In this document: in pieces, positions 1 through 7,209 of the stretch
How positions within the stretch are numbered: the first letter of the stretch is position 1
Layout: each line of letters starts with the position of its first letter
Assembly (NCBI GenBank): GCA_022842325.1
Contig: JALHPU010000004.1
Span: 62,001-126,000, forward strand
Source of the DNA: Sulfuritalea sp.
Lineage (GTDB): Bacteria; Pseudomonadota; Gammaproteobacteria; Burkholderiales; Rhodocyclaceae
Length of the DNA stretch: 64,000 nucleotides
Reading direction: 5' to 3'
Translations under genes and position numbers: made by a program
The notes under the pieces: model-generated
The model's database searches: none
Told to the model about the DNA's origin: nothing
The model's input: only the letters and a program-made list of their open reading frames with translations

Positions 1-927
1 TTCCCACTCCGCTTCGCTCGGCAGGCGGCGGCCGGCCCAGCGGCACCAGGCTTCGGCTTCATGCGCCGTGAGGTGGATCGCGGCCTGGTCGGGTGCCAGA
101 TCGACCCAGTCGGCAAAGCGTCGTTGCTGCCAGCGGCCCGCTTCGCGGCGCCAGTAGCGCGGCATGGTTTGCCCGGTGCGTGCCAGCCAAGCCAGTCCGT
201 CGGGCGACCACCAGTGCGCCTGGTGGTAGCCATCCGCCTCGACGAAGGCGAGGTAGTCCGAATTCCGGGTCGGTGTGGCGGCAATCGCGAATTCGGCGAC
301 GCGTTGCCGATGGGCCCACTTCTCGTTGTCGAAGACAAAGCCCTTGCCCGCCGGCGAGCTGCCCATGAGGAACTCGCCGCCGTCGAGCGCGACGTCTGCG
401 GCGGCAGGCAACCCGGCCAGTCCGTCGCGCGCCGGCCAGCCCAGGGTCTGTCGCGTGTAGCGAAAGGCTTCGGCGTGCATGTCCTCGTGGAACAGCGCGA
501 GGCGGTGAAAGTAGAGCGCGGCATCGGTGTCCGGCAGCGTGCGCAGGGCTTCCAGCGCGGCCGCGAGCGTGTCATCCAGGTAGCGCCGGGTGCCGGCCCA
601 GTCCGGCAGGTCGAGCCGCCAGCGGCTGCCATGCGGCACCTGGCGCGAGTCGTACCAGCGGTCGGCGTCGGCGAGGCGGGAGGGCAACGGCGCCGATGTC
701 GCTCCCCGATAGCGCTGACACCAGTACTCCGTGAACCAGGCGACATGGCCAAGTTCCCACAGCGGCGGGTTGATGATGTCGAGGCAGGGCACATGCCGCG
801 GGTCGGGTGCGGCGCCAGCCGGCCAGGCGGCCCAGTCGTCGAGCAGGCTGATCGTATAATCGCGTGCATCCTGCAGCGCCCCGGCGAGCGGGCTTTTCCC
901 GGCAGTCCTCAGATCAGGCATGTCCAT
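1..927 (-). CDS. senA: selenoneine synthase SenA (EgtB-like), C-terminus outside window
   Basis: 309 codons are visible, open to the window edge. An N-terminal DinB-like domain (about residues 15-175) carries the iron-ligand histidines expected in EgtB-type sulfoxide synthases: H61 in ELGHVAWF and H147/H151 in FHEDMHAE (HxxxHxE). A formylglycine-generating-enzyme-like domain begins near residue 185 (GGEFLMGSS) and runs off the window. The family uses nonheme iron and oxygen to join a sulfur or selenium donor to hercynine. Assignment to SenA (selenosugar plus hercynine) rather than EgtB rests on the adjacent senB and selD, so it is inferred from context. The start at 927 is preceded by a strong GGAGG-type ribosome site that lies inside senB; a second ATG is at 921. 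The start region overlaps the divergent senB start. Confidence 0.85.
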   Translation of the reverse strand, partial: MDMPDLRTAGKSPLAGALQDARDYTISLLDDWAAWPAGAAPDPRHVPCLDIINPPLWELGHVAWFTEYWCQRYRGATSAPLPSRLADADRWYDSRQVPHGSRWRLDLPDWAGTRRYLDDTLAAALEALRTLPDTDAALYFHRLALFHEDMHAEAFRYTRQTLGWPARDGLAGLPAAADVALDGGEFLMGSSPAGKGFVFDNEKWAHRQRVAEFAIAATPTRNSDYLAFVEADGYHQAHWWSPDGLAWLARTGQTMPRYWRREAGRWQQRRFADWVDLAPDQAAIHLTAHEAEAWCRWAGRRLPSEAEWE

Positions 928-1888
928 TCCATCTCCTCCCTCCGTCGCCATTATCAGCCCGGCATTGGCCAGTGCCAATAACGGCAACTGGCATACCGCG
1001 CGGCGCTGGGCGCATTGCCTGGCGTCGCGGGTGCAGGTGCGGATCGAACAGGAGTGGCGTGGCGCCAGCGCCGACTTTCTGATTGCGCTGCATGCCCGCC
1101 GCTCGGCGCCGTCGATCGCGGCCTTCGCCGAGCGCCATCCCGATCGTCCGCTGGTGGTGGTGCTGACCGGGACCGATCTCTATCGCGACATCGCCACCGA
1201 TGCCGCGGCGCAGCGATCGCTGGCGCTGGCCAGCCGGCTGGTGGTGCTGCAGGCGGAAGGCCTGCGGGCCTTGCCGTCCGGGTATGCGGCGAAGACCACG
1301 GTGATCTACCAGTCGGCGCGCCCCCTGCTGCCGGGGCGGCACAGCCGGCGCCATTTCGACCTGGCGCTGATCGGCCACATGCGCCCCGAGAAGGATCCGC
1401 TGACCGCATTGCGCGCGCTGCGCCTGTTGCCGGCCGATCTGCCGGTGCGGCTGTTCCATATCGGCGGCGAGCTCGATCCGGCACTGGCCGCCGAGGTGCG
1501 CGCCCTGGGCGCGGCCGACTCGCGCTATTGCTGGCTGGGGCCGCTGTCGCAGGCGGAAACGCGCCAGCGCCTGAAGCGCTGCCACCTGCTGCTGCTGCCT
1601 TCGCTGATGGAGGGCGGCGCCAACGTGCTGATCGAGGCGGTGACCAGCGGCGTTCCGGTGCTGGGCAGCGACATTGCCGGAAATCGCGGCATGCTCGGCG
1701 CGGACTATCCCGGCTGGTTTGCGGCGGGCGACGCAGAAGGCCTGGCCGGACTGATCCGCCGCGCCGCGAGCGATCCTGATTACTACGCGAGCCTGTCCCG
1801 CCGTTGCGCGGAGCGGGTATCCTTGTTCTCCCCGGCGCAGGAATGCGCCGCCGTTTGCAGTCTTCTTGAATTGACAAGACAACCATGA
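920..1888 (+). CDS. senB: selenosugar synthase SenB (TIGR04348-type glycosyltransferase)
   Basis: 322 residues with a GT-B (GT4-like) fold. The N-terminal signature NNGNWHTARRWA replaces the usual glycosyltransferase start and is typical of the TIGR04348 family. A nucleotide-sugar binding half follows (LIGHMRPEKDP near residue 150; PSLMEGGANVLIEA near 230). Characterised SenB proteins form a carbon-selenium bond between selenophosphate and a UDP-sugar, giving a selenosugar for SenA. The ATG at 920 is the only start that keeps the N-terminal signature; no clear ribosome site precedes it. The gene overlaps senA divergently by 8 bp and overlaps selD by ATGA, which suggests translational coupling of senB and selD. 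It contains one copy of the dispersed motif at 1064. Confidence 0.88.
   Translation: MSIPSPPSVAIISPALASANNGNWHTARRWAHCLASRVQVRIEQEWRGASADFLIALHARRSAPSIAAFAERHPDRPLVVVLTGTDLYRDIATDAAAQRSLALASRLVVLQAEGLRALPSGYAAKTTVIYQSARPLLPGRHSRRHFDLALIGHMRPEKDPLTALRALRLLPADLPVRLFHIGGELDPALAAEVRALGAADSRYCWLGPLSQAETRQRLKRCHLLLLPSLMEGGANVLIEAVTSGVPVLGSDIAGNRGMLGADYPGWFAAGDAEGLAGLIRRAASDPDYYASLSRRCAERVSLFSPAQECAAVCSLLELTRQP
1064..1076 (+). repeat. dispersed motif copy 1 (inside senB)
   Basis: Exact GCCAGCGCCGACT core preceded by GGCGTGGC, one base off the GCCGT half. It is read in frame as ASAD within SenB. Confidence 0.6.
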
Positions 1889-2949
1889 ATTCCCCCAACA
1901 CCCCCGTTGCTCCGGTCCGCTTGACCTCATTCAGTCATGGTGGCGGCTGCGGCTGCAAGGTAGCCCCCGGCCTGCTCTCCGAAATCCTGCGCGGCGTGCG
2001 CAACTTTCCGGTACCCAAGGAACTGCTGGTCGGCATCGAAACCGCCGACGACGCCGCGGTGTACCGCCTCAACGACGAACAGGCGCTGATCGCCACGACG
2101 GACTTCTTCATGCCCATCGTCGACGACCCCTACGACTTCGGCCGCATCGCCGCGACCAACGCGATCAGCGACGTGTATGCCATGGGCGGCACGCCGATCA
2201 TGGCGCTGGCGCTGGTCGGCATGCCGATCGACAAGCTGCCGCTGGAGGTGATCGGCAAGATCCTCGAAGGCGGCGAAAGCGTTTGCGCCGCGGCCGGGAT
2301 TCCGATTGCCGGCGGCCACACCATCGATTCGGTGGAGCCGATCTATGGCCTGGTGGTGATGGGCCTGGTGCATCCGGACAAGGTCAAGACCAATGCCGGC
2401 GCCCGCGCCGGCGACGTGCTGATCCTCGGCAAGCCGCTCGGCGTCGGCGTGATGTCGGCCGCGCTGAAGAAGGGCGCGCTCGATGCCGCCGGCTATGCGG
2501 CGATGATCGCCAGCACCACCCAGCTCAACACGCCGGGCCGGCATCTGGCGCATCTCGATGGCGTGCATGCGCTGACCGACATTACCGGCTTCGGCCTGCT
2601 CGGCCACCTGCTGGAGGTTTGCCGTGGGGCCAAGCTGACGGGCGTGCTCGAGATGGGATCGGTGCCCCTGTTGGCCGACGTGGCACGCCTGGCCACGGCC
2701 GGCTACATCACCGGCGCCTCGGCGCGCAACTGGATGGCCTACGGCGACGACGTTGCGCTGGACGCCGCGATCAGCGACATGCAGCGCGCGCTTCTCACCG
2801 ATCCGCAGACCAGCGGGGGGCTGCTGGTGGCCTGTGAGCCGTCGGCCGTCGATGAAGTGCTGAAGGTGTTCCGCAGCGAAGGCTTTGCCGCAGCAGCGGT
2901 GGTCGGCCGACTGGAATCCGGGCCGGCTCGGGTGCGCGTCTCGGCCTGA
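1885..2949 (+). CDS. selD: selenide, water dikinase (selenophosphate synthetase, SelD/SenC)
   Basis: 354 residues, full length and closely similar to E. coli SelD throughout. It makes selenophosphate from selenide and ATP. The catalytic loop GGGCGCK has Cys22 in the position of E. coli Cys17, and Lys25; it is a Cys form rather than selenocysteine. Other family blocks are present: TTDFFMPIVD, DFGRIAATNAISD, AGGHTIDS, DITGFGLLGH and LLTDPQTSGGLL. The ATGA overlap with senB indicates that they are cotranscribed. Position after senB matches SenC of selenoneine clusters; the protein may also supply selenophosphate for selenocysteine or 2-selenouridine, whose genes are not in this window. The last 211 bp overlap the reading frame of convergent egtD. 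Confidence 0.93.
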   Translation: MNSPNTPVAPVRLTSFSHGGGCGCKVAPGLLSEILRGVRNFPVPKELLVGIETADDAAVYRLNDEQALIATTDFFMPIVDDPYDFGRIAATNAISDVYAMGGTPIMALALVGMPIDKLPLEVIGKILEGGESVCAAAGIPIAGGHTIDSVEPIYGLVVMGLVHPDKVKTNAGARAGDVLILGKPLGVGVMSAALKKGALDAAGYAAMIASTTQLNTPGRHLAHLDGVHALTDITGFGLLGHLLEVCRGAKLTGVLEMGSVPLLADVARLATAGYITGASARNWMAYGDDVALDAAISDMQRALLTDPQTSGGLLVACEPSAVDEVLKVFRSEGFAAAAVVGRLESGPARVRVSA

Positions 2950-3926
2950 CGGGCAAAGAACAGCGCGAACCAGCCGCGGGAGTCGGTCCACATCCGGATT
3001 TCGCCAAATCCGGCCGAGATCAGGAGTGCCTTGAACCCCTCCGGCGAATACTTGTAGGAATTCTCGGTGTGGATCCGCTCGCCGGCGGCGAAGTGCCGGA
3101 CGCGGCGGCCGGCGCCCTCCGGCCAGCCGGCATCGACAGCGCGGAGTGCTTCGAGATGCATTTCGATGCGCGACTCGGCTGCGTTGAAGAAGGCCACATG
3201 CCGCCAGTCGCCGATGTCGAAATCGGCATCGAGCCGGGCATTGATGTGGCGCAGCAGGTTGCGGTTGAAGGCGGCGGTGACGCCGAGGGCGTCGTCGTAG
3301 GCCGCATCGAGCAGCGATTTTTCCTTGACCAGATCGACCCCGATCAGCAGGCCGCCGGAGGCATCCATCTGCGCGGCCAGTTGGCTTAGGAAGCGGCACG
3401 CGACGGCCGGGCTGAAGTTGCCGATGCTGGAACCGGGATAGAAGAATACGCGCCGCTGCAGCGGCAGGTCGTCGGGCAGGCGCACTTCGTCGGTGAAATC
3501 GAGTCCGATTCCGGTCATGTCGATCGCCGGCAGCTCGCGCTGCAGATGCTGCAGCGATTCGCGCAGGAACTCGACCGAGATATCGACGGCCAGGTAGCGG
3601 GCGGGCAGGGCGCCGGCATGGAACAGCCGGCCGGCCTTCTCGCAGCTGCCGCAGCCCAGGTCGATCAGCGTGAAATCGGTGCCCAGCGCCGCGCGGATGG
3701 CCGGCATGTGCTCGCGGAAGATCGCTGCCTCGGTGCGGGTCGGGTAGTACTCGGGCAGTTCGGTTATGGCTTCGAACAGCCGTGAGCCGAGCCGATCGTA
3801 GAAGAACTTGGGCGCGATGCCGGCCTGCGGCTGCAACAGGCCGGCCGCCAGTTCGGCACGCAATTCGGCCTTCTGCCGCGGCGAATCCCAGTCGAACAGT
3901 TGAAGCAGCCTGACCTCGGGCGTCAT
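2739..3926 (-). CDS. egtD: L-histidine N(alpha)-methyltransferase EgtD, with unusual antisense C-terminal tail
   Basis: Converts histidine to hercynine with three S-adenosylmethionine, supplying the acceptor for SenA. Family features are IAPKFFYDRLGSRLFEAI near residue 37, the SAM-binding LIDLGCGSCEKA near 88, FYPGSSIGNF near 165 and the histidine-site block NLLRHINARLDADFD near 225. EgtD proteins are usually about 320 residues and end near the segment GWFALFFAR, reached here at residue 325. There is no stop there: the frame stays open for about 70 more residues antisense to selD (2739-2949). The tail is Ser/Thr/Pro-rich and resembles no EgtD sequence. Either the protein really carries it or the original stop was lost. 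The gene starts one base after the stop of the RsmI-like gene, so it is transcribed with it rather than with senB-selD. Confidence 0.9.
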   Translation of the reverse strand: MTPEVRLLQLFDWDSPRQKAELRAELAAGLLQPQAGIAPKFFYDRLGSRLFEAITELPEYYPTRTEAAIFREHMPAIRAALGTDFTLIDLGCGSCEKAGRLFHAGALPARYLAVDISVEFLRESLQHLQRELPAIDMTGIGLDFTDEVRLPDDLPLQRRVFFYPGSSIGNFSPAVACRFLSQLAAQMDASGGLLIGVDLVKEKSLLDAAYDDALGVTAAFNRNLLRHINARLDADFDIGDWRHVAFFNAAESRIEMHLEALRAVDAGWPEGAGRRVRHFAAGERIHTENSYKYSPEGFKALLISAGFGEIRMWTDSRGWFALFFARQAETRTRAGPDSSRPTTAAAAKPSLRNTFSTSSTADGSQATSSPPLVCGSVRSARCMSLIAASSATSSP

Positions 3927-3927
3927 C

Positions 3928-4638
3928 TCAGTCGGCCAGCAGCAGGAAAACGGTGGGACGCTTGTCCAGATCCGGTGCCGCAGCGGCCTTCCAGTCTGCG
4001 ACGCGTCGCGTGGCTATCGTTTCGCTGGACAGGGTCAGGTCGGTCGCCAGGCACAAGCGGGTTTTCGGCCGGCAGGCCTGCAGCAGTGCCGCAAACAGGG
4101 CGTGGTTGCGGTAGGGCGTCTCGATGAAGATCTGGGTCTGGCGCTGGCGGGCGGATTCGCCTTCCAGCTCCGCGATGCGGCGGCTGCGTTCGGGTTCGCG
4201 CGCCGGCAGGTAGCCGTGGAAGGCAAAGCGCTGGACGTCGAGGCCGGAAGCCATCAGCGCCAGCAGCAGCGAGGACGGTCCCACCAGCGGCCTGACCGCG
4301 AGCCCCAGTTCGTGGGCGCGGCGTACCAGCAGGGCGCCGGGGTCGGCTACGGCCGGACAACCGGCCTCGGACATCAGGCCGAGATCGTGACCTGCCGCCA
4401 GCGGGGCGAGCAGGCGTTCGATGTCGGCCGGTGTCGGTGCCTCAGGCAGTTGTTCGATCGCCAGTTCGCGCAGGGGCAATGGATGGCCGATGCGCTTGAG
4501 TTCGGCGCGCGCCGTTTTGGCGTTTTCGGCGACAAAATGCGTGAGGCGGCAGGCGGCCTCGCGCGTGGCGGCCGGCAAACAGCTTTCCCAGGGGGTGTCG
4601 CCGAGGGCGACGGGCAACAGCCAGAGCGTGCAGGACAT
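3928..4638 (-). CDS. RsmI-like SAM-dependent tetrapyrrole methylase family protein
   Basis: 236 residues of the tetrapyrrole (corrin/porphyrin) methylase fold, resembling RsmI, the 16S rRNA C1402 2'-O-methyltransferase. Seen are the N-terminal LLPVALGDTPWES, the central MSEAGCPAVADPGALLVRRAH (about residues 95-115), GPSSLLLALMASG, and FIETPYRNH near 175, all RsmI hallmarks. It is shorter than RsmI and has a divergent N-terminus, so it is probably the second, uncharacterised RsmI-type paralog seen next to maf in betaproteobacteria. Its substrate cannot be stated. Downstream egtD follows after one base; upstream yceF is separated by an inverted-repeat element. Confidence 0.8.
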   Translation of the reverse strand: MSCTLWLLPVALGDTPWESCLPAATREAACRLTHFVAENAKTARAELKRIGHPLPLRELAIEQLPEAPTPADIERLLAPLAAGHDLGLMSEAGCPAVADPGALLVRRAHELGLAVRPLVGPSSLLLALMASGLDVQRFAFHGYLPAREPERSRRIAELEGESARQRQTQIFIETPYRNHALFAALLQACRPKTRLCLATDLTLSSETIATRRVADWKAAAAPDLDKRPTVFLLLAD

Positions 4639-4643
4639 GGGTT

Positions 4644-4795
4644 CTCAGAACTTGTGAAGAAATCGTAGCGAGCGGGCCGCAGCGGGGTGCGGCCGGAGCG
4701 CAGCTACCGGAACATATGTCGTTATATGTGAGGATAGCGAGCACCGCCCAAGCCCCGATCCGGCACGCGCAGTAGATTTATTCACAAGTTCTCAG
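4644..4795. repeat. 152-bp intergenic element bounded by 15-bp inverted repeats
   Basis: CTCAGAACTTGTGAA at 4644-4658 is matched by its reverse complement at 4781-4795 with one mismatch; the similarity continues inward (gAAATC / GATTTa). Inside are GC-rich hairpins (GGCCGCA/TGCGGCC near 4675-4694) and an AT-rich stretch near 4712-4731 with an ATATGTCGTTATATG core. The element exactly fills the gap between the RsmI-like gene and the yceF stop. It could be a small non-autonomous mobile element or a structured RNA; neither can be shown from one copy. Confidence 0.5.
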
Positions 4796-4796
4796 T

Positions 4797-5378
4797 TCAC
4801 GGCAGGGCCACGCCTTCGGCGCGCAGCATGTCGCACAGGGCAATCAGCGGCAGGCCGACCAGCGCATTGGGGTCGTTGCCGCGCAGGTAGCTGAGCAGGG
4901 ATATCCCGAGACCTTCCGACTTGGCGCTGCCGGCGCAGTTGAGCGCGTCTTCCTTGTCCAGGTAAGAATCGATTTCGGCATCGCTGAGGTCGCGAAATCC
5001 GACATGGGTGTCGATGCAGCAGACCTGAGCCCTGCCGGTGGCAGTGTTGAGGAGGCAGAGTCCGGTGTGGAAGACCACCTCTTTTCCTCGCATCAGGCGC
5101 AGCTGGGCGATGGCATTCTCGCGCCTCCCCGGTTTGCCGAAACGTTCGCTGCCGTTGGCCGCAACCTGATCGGAGCCGATGATCAGGGCGCCCGGATAGC
5201 GTTGGGCCACGGCCAGAGCCTTGGCTTCGGCGAGGCGCTCGGCGGTAGCAGCGGGACTTTCCCCGGGCAGGGCGGATTCGTCGGTTTCCGGCGCGGCAGT
5301 GTCGAAGGGGATCTGCAGGCGCGCCAGAAGTTCGCGGCGGAAAGGCGAGGTCGAGGCAAGAACGAGGCGGCGAGCCAT
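4797..5378 (-). CDS. yceF: Maf-family nucleotide pyrophosphatase, YceF type
   Basis: 193 residues from the chosen start. Maf/YceF proteins hydrolyse noncanonical nucleotides, YceF acting on m7GTP as a house-cleaning enzyme. The start [14 protein letters not shown], the [10 protein letters not shown] segment, the catalytic block [11 protein letters not shown], and the C-terminal KSEGLGISL and [11 protein letters not shown] blocks follow E. coli YceF closely. The start at 5378 (MARRLVLAS) was preferred over an in-frame one 39 bp upstream because it matches the family N-terminus. It is divergent from yceD with about 46 bp between them. Confidence 0.9.
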   Translation of the reverse strand: MARRLVLASTSPFRRELLARLQIPFDTAAPETDESALPGESPAATAERLAEAKALAVAQRYPGALIIGSDQVAANGSERFGKPGRRENAIAQLRLMRGKEVVFHTGLCLLNTATGRAQVCCIDTHVGFRDLSDAEIDSYLDKEDALNCAGSAKSEGLGISLLSYLRGNDPNALVGLPLIALCDMLRAEGVALP

Positions 5379-5424
5379 GATTCGGGCTTGAAAAAGGGGG
5401 GCTGGGCATGATAACATTCAACGT

Positions 5425-5943
5425 TTGTGTCGCGAGCACCTGTCCTTGTCTGATTCGATTGCCGGAACAGTTATCGACTGTCTTGAGTTCGCGCGTAGTG
5501 GTGGTGTGCTGGAGCGTAGCGTTGGCCTGGATGAATTGCCGCGTCTGGCAGACCTGCTGGTGACCAAGACCGGGGTATTGACGGTCCGGGTCGAAGGAAG
5601 GCGCGACGACCAAGGCAAGTCCTGGTTGCAGCTGGAAGTAAGCGGCGAGCCGGAGCTGTGTTGTCAGCGTTGCCTGCAGGGCGTGAAGTTTCCGCTGGGT
5701 ATAAGGAGCCGGTTGCAGTTGATTGGGCCGGGGGAGGAGTGGCCGGACGACGATCTGGTCGATGACAGCGCAGATGCCATCGCAGCCGATAAAGCGCTGG
5801 CCGTGCTGTCACTGGTTGAGGAAGAAGTGTTGCTGGCGCTGCCTATCGCGCCGCGACACGAGCAGTGCGAATCGCCCTCGGCGACCGTAATTGAACATGG
5901 ATCATCGCCGTTCGCGGCGTTGGCCGCTTTGAAGAAGCATTGA
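5425..5943 (+). CDS. yceD: YceD/DUF177 family protein (23S rRNA accumulation)
   Basis: Up to 172 residues. YceD is needed for normal 23S rRNA accumulation and is conserved upstream of rpmF; its molecular activity is unclear. Visible are IDCLEFARSGGVLE near residue 18, a paired-cysteine block CCQRC near 79, and a C-terminal FAALAAL segment typical of the family. The start is uncertain: the frame allows TTG at 5425 or TTG at 5446, and a TTGAAA box at 5388 with GATAAC near 5410 would place transcription very close to 5425. It is followed 18 bp later by rpmF, so the two are cotranscribed. Confidence 0.85.
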   Translation: MCREHLSLSDSIAGTVIDCLEFARSGGVLERSVGLDELPRLADLLVTKTGVLTVRVEGRRDDQGKSWLQLEVSGEPELCCQRCLQGVKFPLGIRSRLQLIGPGEEWPDDDLVDDSADAIAADKALAVLSLVEEEVLLALPIAPRHEQCESPSATVIEHGSSPFAALAALKKH

Positions 5944-5961
5944 AACGCAAGGAGTAGCGAA

Positions 5962-6141
5962 ATGGCTGTACAACAGAACAAGAAGTCCCCGTCCAAGCGC
6001 GGCATGCATCGTGCGCATGATTTTCTGACCAACCCGCCGCTGGCCGTAGAGCCGACCACGGGCGAGGTGCACCTGCGCCACCATATTTCGCCGTCCGGCG
6101 TGTATCGCGGCAAAAAGGTTGTGAAGGCCAAGGGCGAATAA
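5962..6141 (+). CDS. rpmF: 50S ribosomal protein L32
   Basis: 59 residues beginning [20 protein letters not shown] and ending in a basic tail ([10 protein letters not shown]), an unmistakable bacterial L32. It lacks the zinc-binding cysteine pairs found in some L32 proteins. A clean ribosome site (AAGGAG at 5949-5954) precedes the ATG. It follows yceD as in many proteobacteria, but the usual plsX-fab genes do not come next; a terminator and a repeat element do. That suggests a rearrangement, or at least a break in the usual block. Confidence 0.97.
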   Translation: MAVQQNKKSPSKRGMHRAHDFLTNPPLAVEPTTGEVHLRHHISPSGVYRGKKVVKAKGE

Positions 6142-6156
6142 TCCACCTTGCTGAAA

Positions 6157-6191
6157 CCGGCCGGATGCGTGTTGCGCATCCGGCCGTTTTT
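6157..6191 (+). terminator. intrinsic terminator after rpmF
   Basis: A perfect 12-bp stem (CGGCCGGATGCG at 6158-6169 with its complement at 6175-6186), a 5-base loop and a run of five T. It ends the yceD-rpmF transcript. Confidence 0.9.
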
Positions 6192-6207
6192 ACATAAAGA
6201 GCCCAAG

Positions 6208-6474
6208 AGCCTATTCCAGTAGGAATCATGCCCCGCGTTGAGACCAGGATCGGATGGATGCAAGGCGCAGTGCGCGGCCAATGGTTGTTCCATTGGCAAG
6301 CGCTGCAACGCCGCAGACGCCGATCCTGGTCTCAACCCGAAGGGCCGCCGGGCGTTGGGCGCGCTGCCACGTTGTCGGTCGTTTGCATGGAGGGACCATG
6401 CGGCACTTCCTCCGCCTCGCATCGCATCCCAACGCCCGACGGCGCGGGGCACGATTCCTACTGAGATAGACTCC
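6208..6474. repeat. nested inverted-repeat intergenic element (MITE-like)
   Basis: Outer arms AGTAGGAATCATGCCCCGCG (6218-6237) and its reverse complement (6443-6462) differ at one base of 20, with weaker pairing outwards to about 6208 and 6474. Inside is a perfect 16-bp pair TTGAGACCAGGATCGG (6238-6253) and complement (6320-6335), and inside that a 7-bp pair CCAATGG/CCATTGG around 6278-6296. No convincing protein is encoded. Apart from the rpmF terminator, it fills the gap between rpmF and ompR, so the ompR promoter must lie in or near it. Confidence 0.7.
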
Positions 6475-6480
6475 TAGCCC

Positions 6481-7209
6481 ATGAACGAAACCAAAGCCAA
6501 GATCCTGGTCGTCGACGACGATCTGCGCCTGCGCCAGTTGCTCGAGCGCTATCTCTCCGAGCAGGGCTTTACGGTCAAGGCCGTGCCCGATGCGCCGGGC
6601 ATGGACCGCGCGCTGGAACGCGAGCTCTACGACCTGATCGTGCTCGACCTGATGCTGCCCGGCGAGGATGGCCTCGCCATCTGCCGCCGCCTGCGCGGCA
6701 GCGCCAATCCCGTCAGCATCATCATGCTGACGGCCAAGGGCGACGAGGTGGATCGCATCGTCGGGCTCGAGATCGGCGCCGACGACTACCTGCCCAAGCC
6801 CTTCAATCCGCGCGAACTGGTGGCACGCATCCACGCCGTGCTGCGCCGCCGCGCCGCACCGCCGCCGCCCGGCGCCCCGGCGATCACCGAAGAGACGGTG
6901 AGCTTCGGCAGAGTGCGGATCAACCTGGCGACGCGGGAACTCGAGCGCGACCAGGAGACCACGCTGCTGACCTCGGGCGAGTTCGGCCTGCTGCGGGTGC
7001 TGCTCGAGCATCCGCGCCAGCCGATGAGCCGCGACAAGCTGATGGAACTGGCGCGCGGCCGCGAGTATGAAGTATTCGACCGCGCCATCGACGTGCAGAT
7101 CTCGCGGCTGCGCAAACTCGTCGAGGAAGATCCCGGCAAGCCGCGCTACATCCAGACCGTCTGGGGTTTTGGCTACGTCTTCGTTCCTGACGGAAAAAAA
7201 CACGAATGA
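6481..7209 (+). CDS. ompR: OmpR-family response regulator
   Basis: 242 residues: receiver domain (about 7-120) with acidic pair D13/D14, phospho-acceptor D56 in LIVLDLMLPGEDG, the T/K switch residues in MLTAKGD and DYLPKPFNP, then a winged-helix DNA-binding domain (about 140-237, ending YIQTVWGFGYVF). The linker and C-terminus match OmpR more than PhoB or KdpE. It overlaps envZ by ATGA, so the pair is translationally coupled. No obvious ribosome site precedes the ATG, which follows the inverted-repeat element by a few bases. The regulated genes cannot be read from the sequence. Confidence 0.92.
   Translation: MNETKAKILVVDDDLRLRQLLERYLSEQGFTVKAVPDAPGMDRALERELYDLIVLDLMLPGEDGLAICRRLRGSANPVSIIMLTAKGDEVDRIVGLEIGADDYLPKPFNPRELVARIHAVLRRRAAPPPPGAPAITEETVSFGRVRINLATRELERDQETTLLTSGEFGLLRVLLEHPRQPMSRDKLMELARGREYEVFDRAIDVQISRLRKLVEEDPGKPRYIQTVWGFGYVFVPDGKKHE

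Noticed and set aside
1-927. Annotation of the left-end gene as EgtB of ergothioneine synthesis
   Set aside because: Motifs alone fit, but adjacency to senB and selD favours SenA; a phylogeny is needed to be sure.
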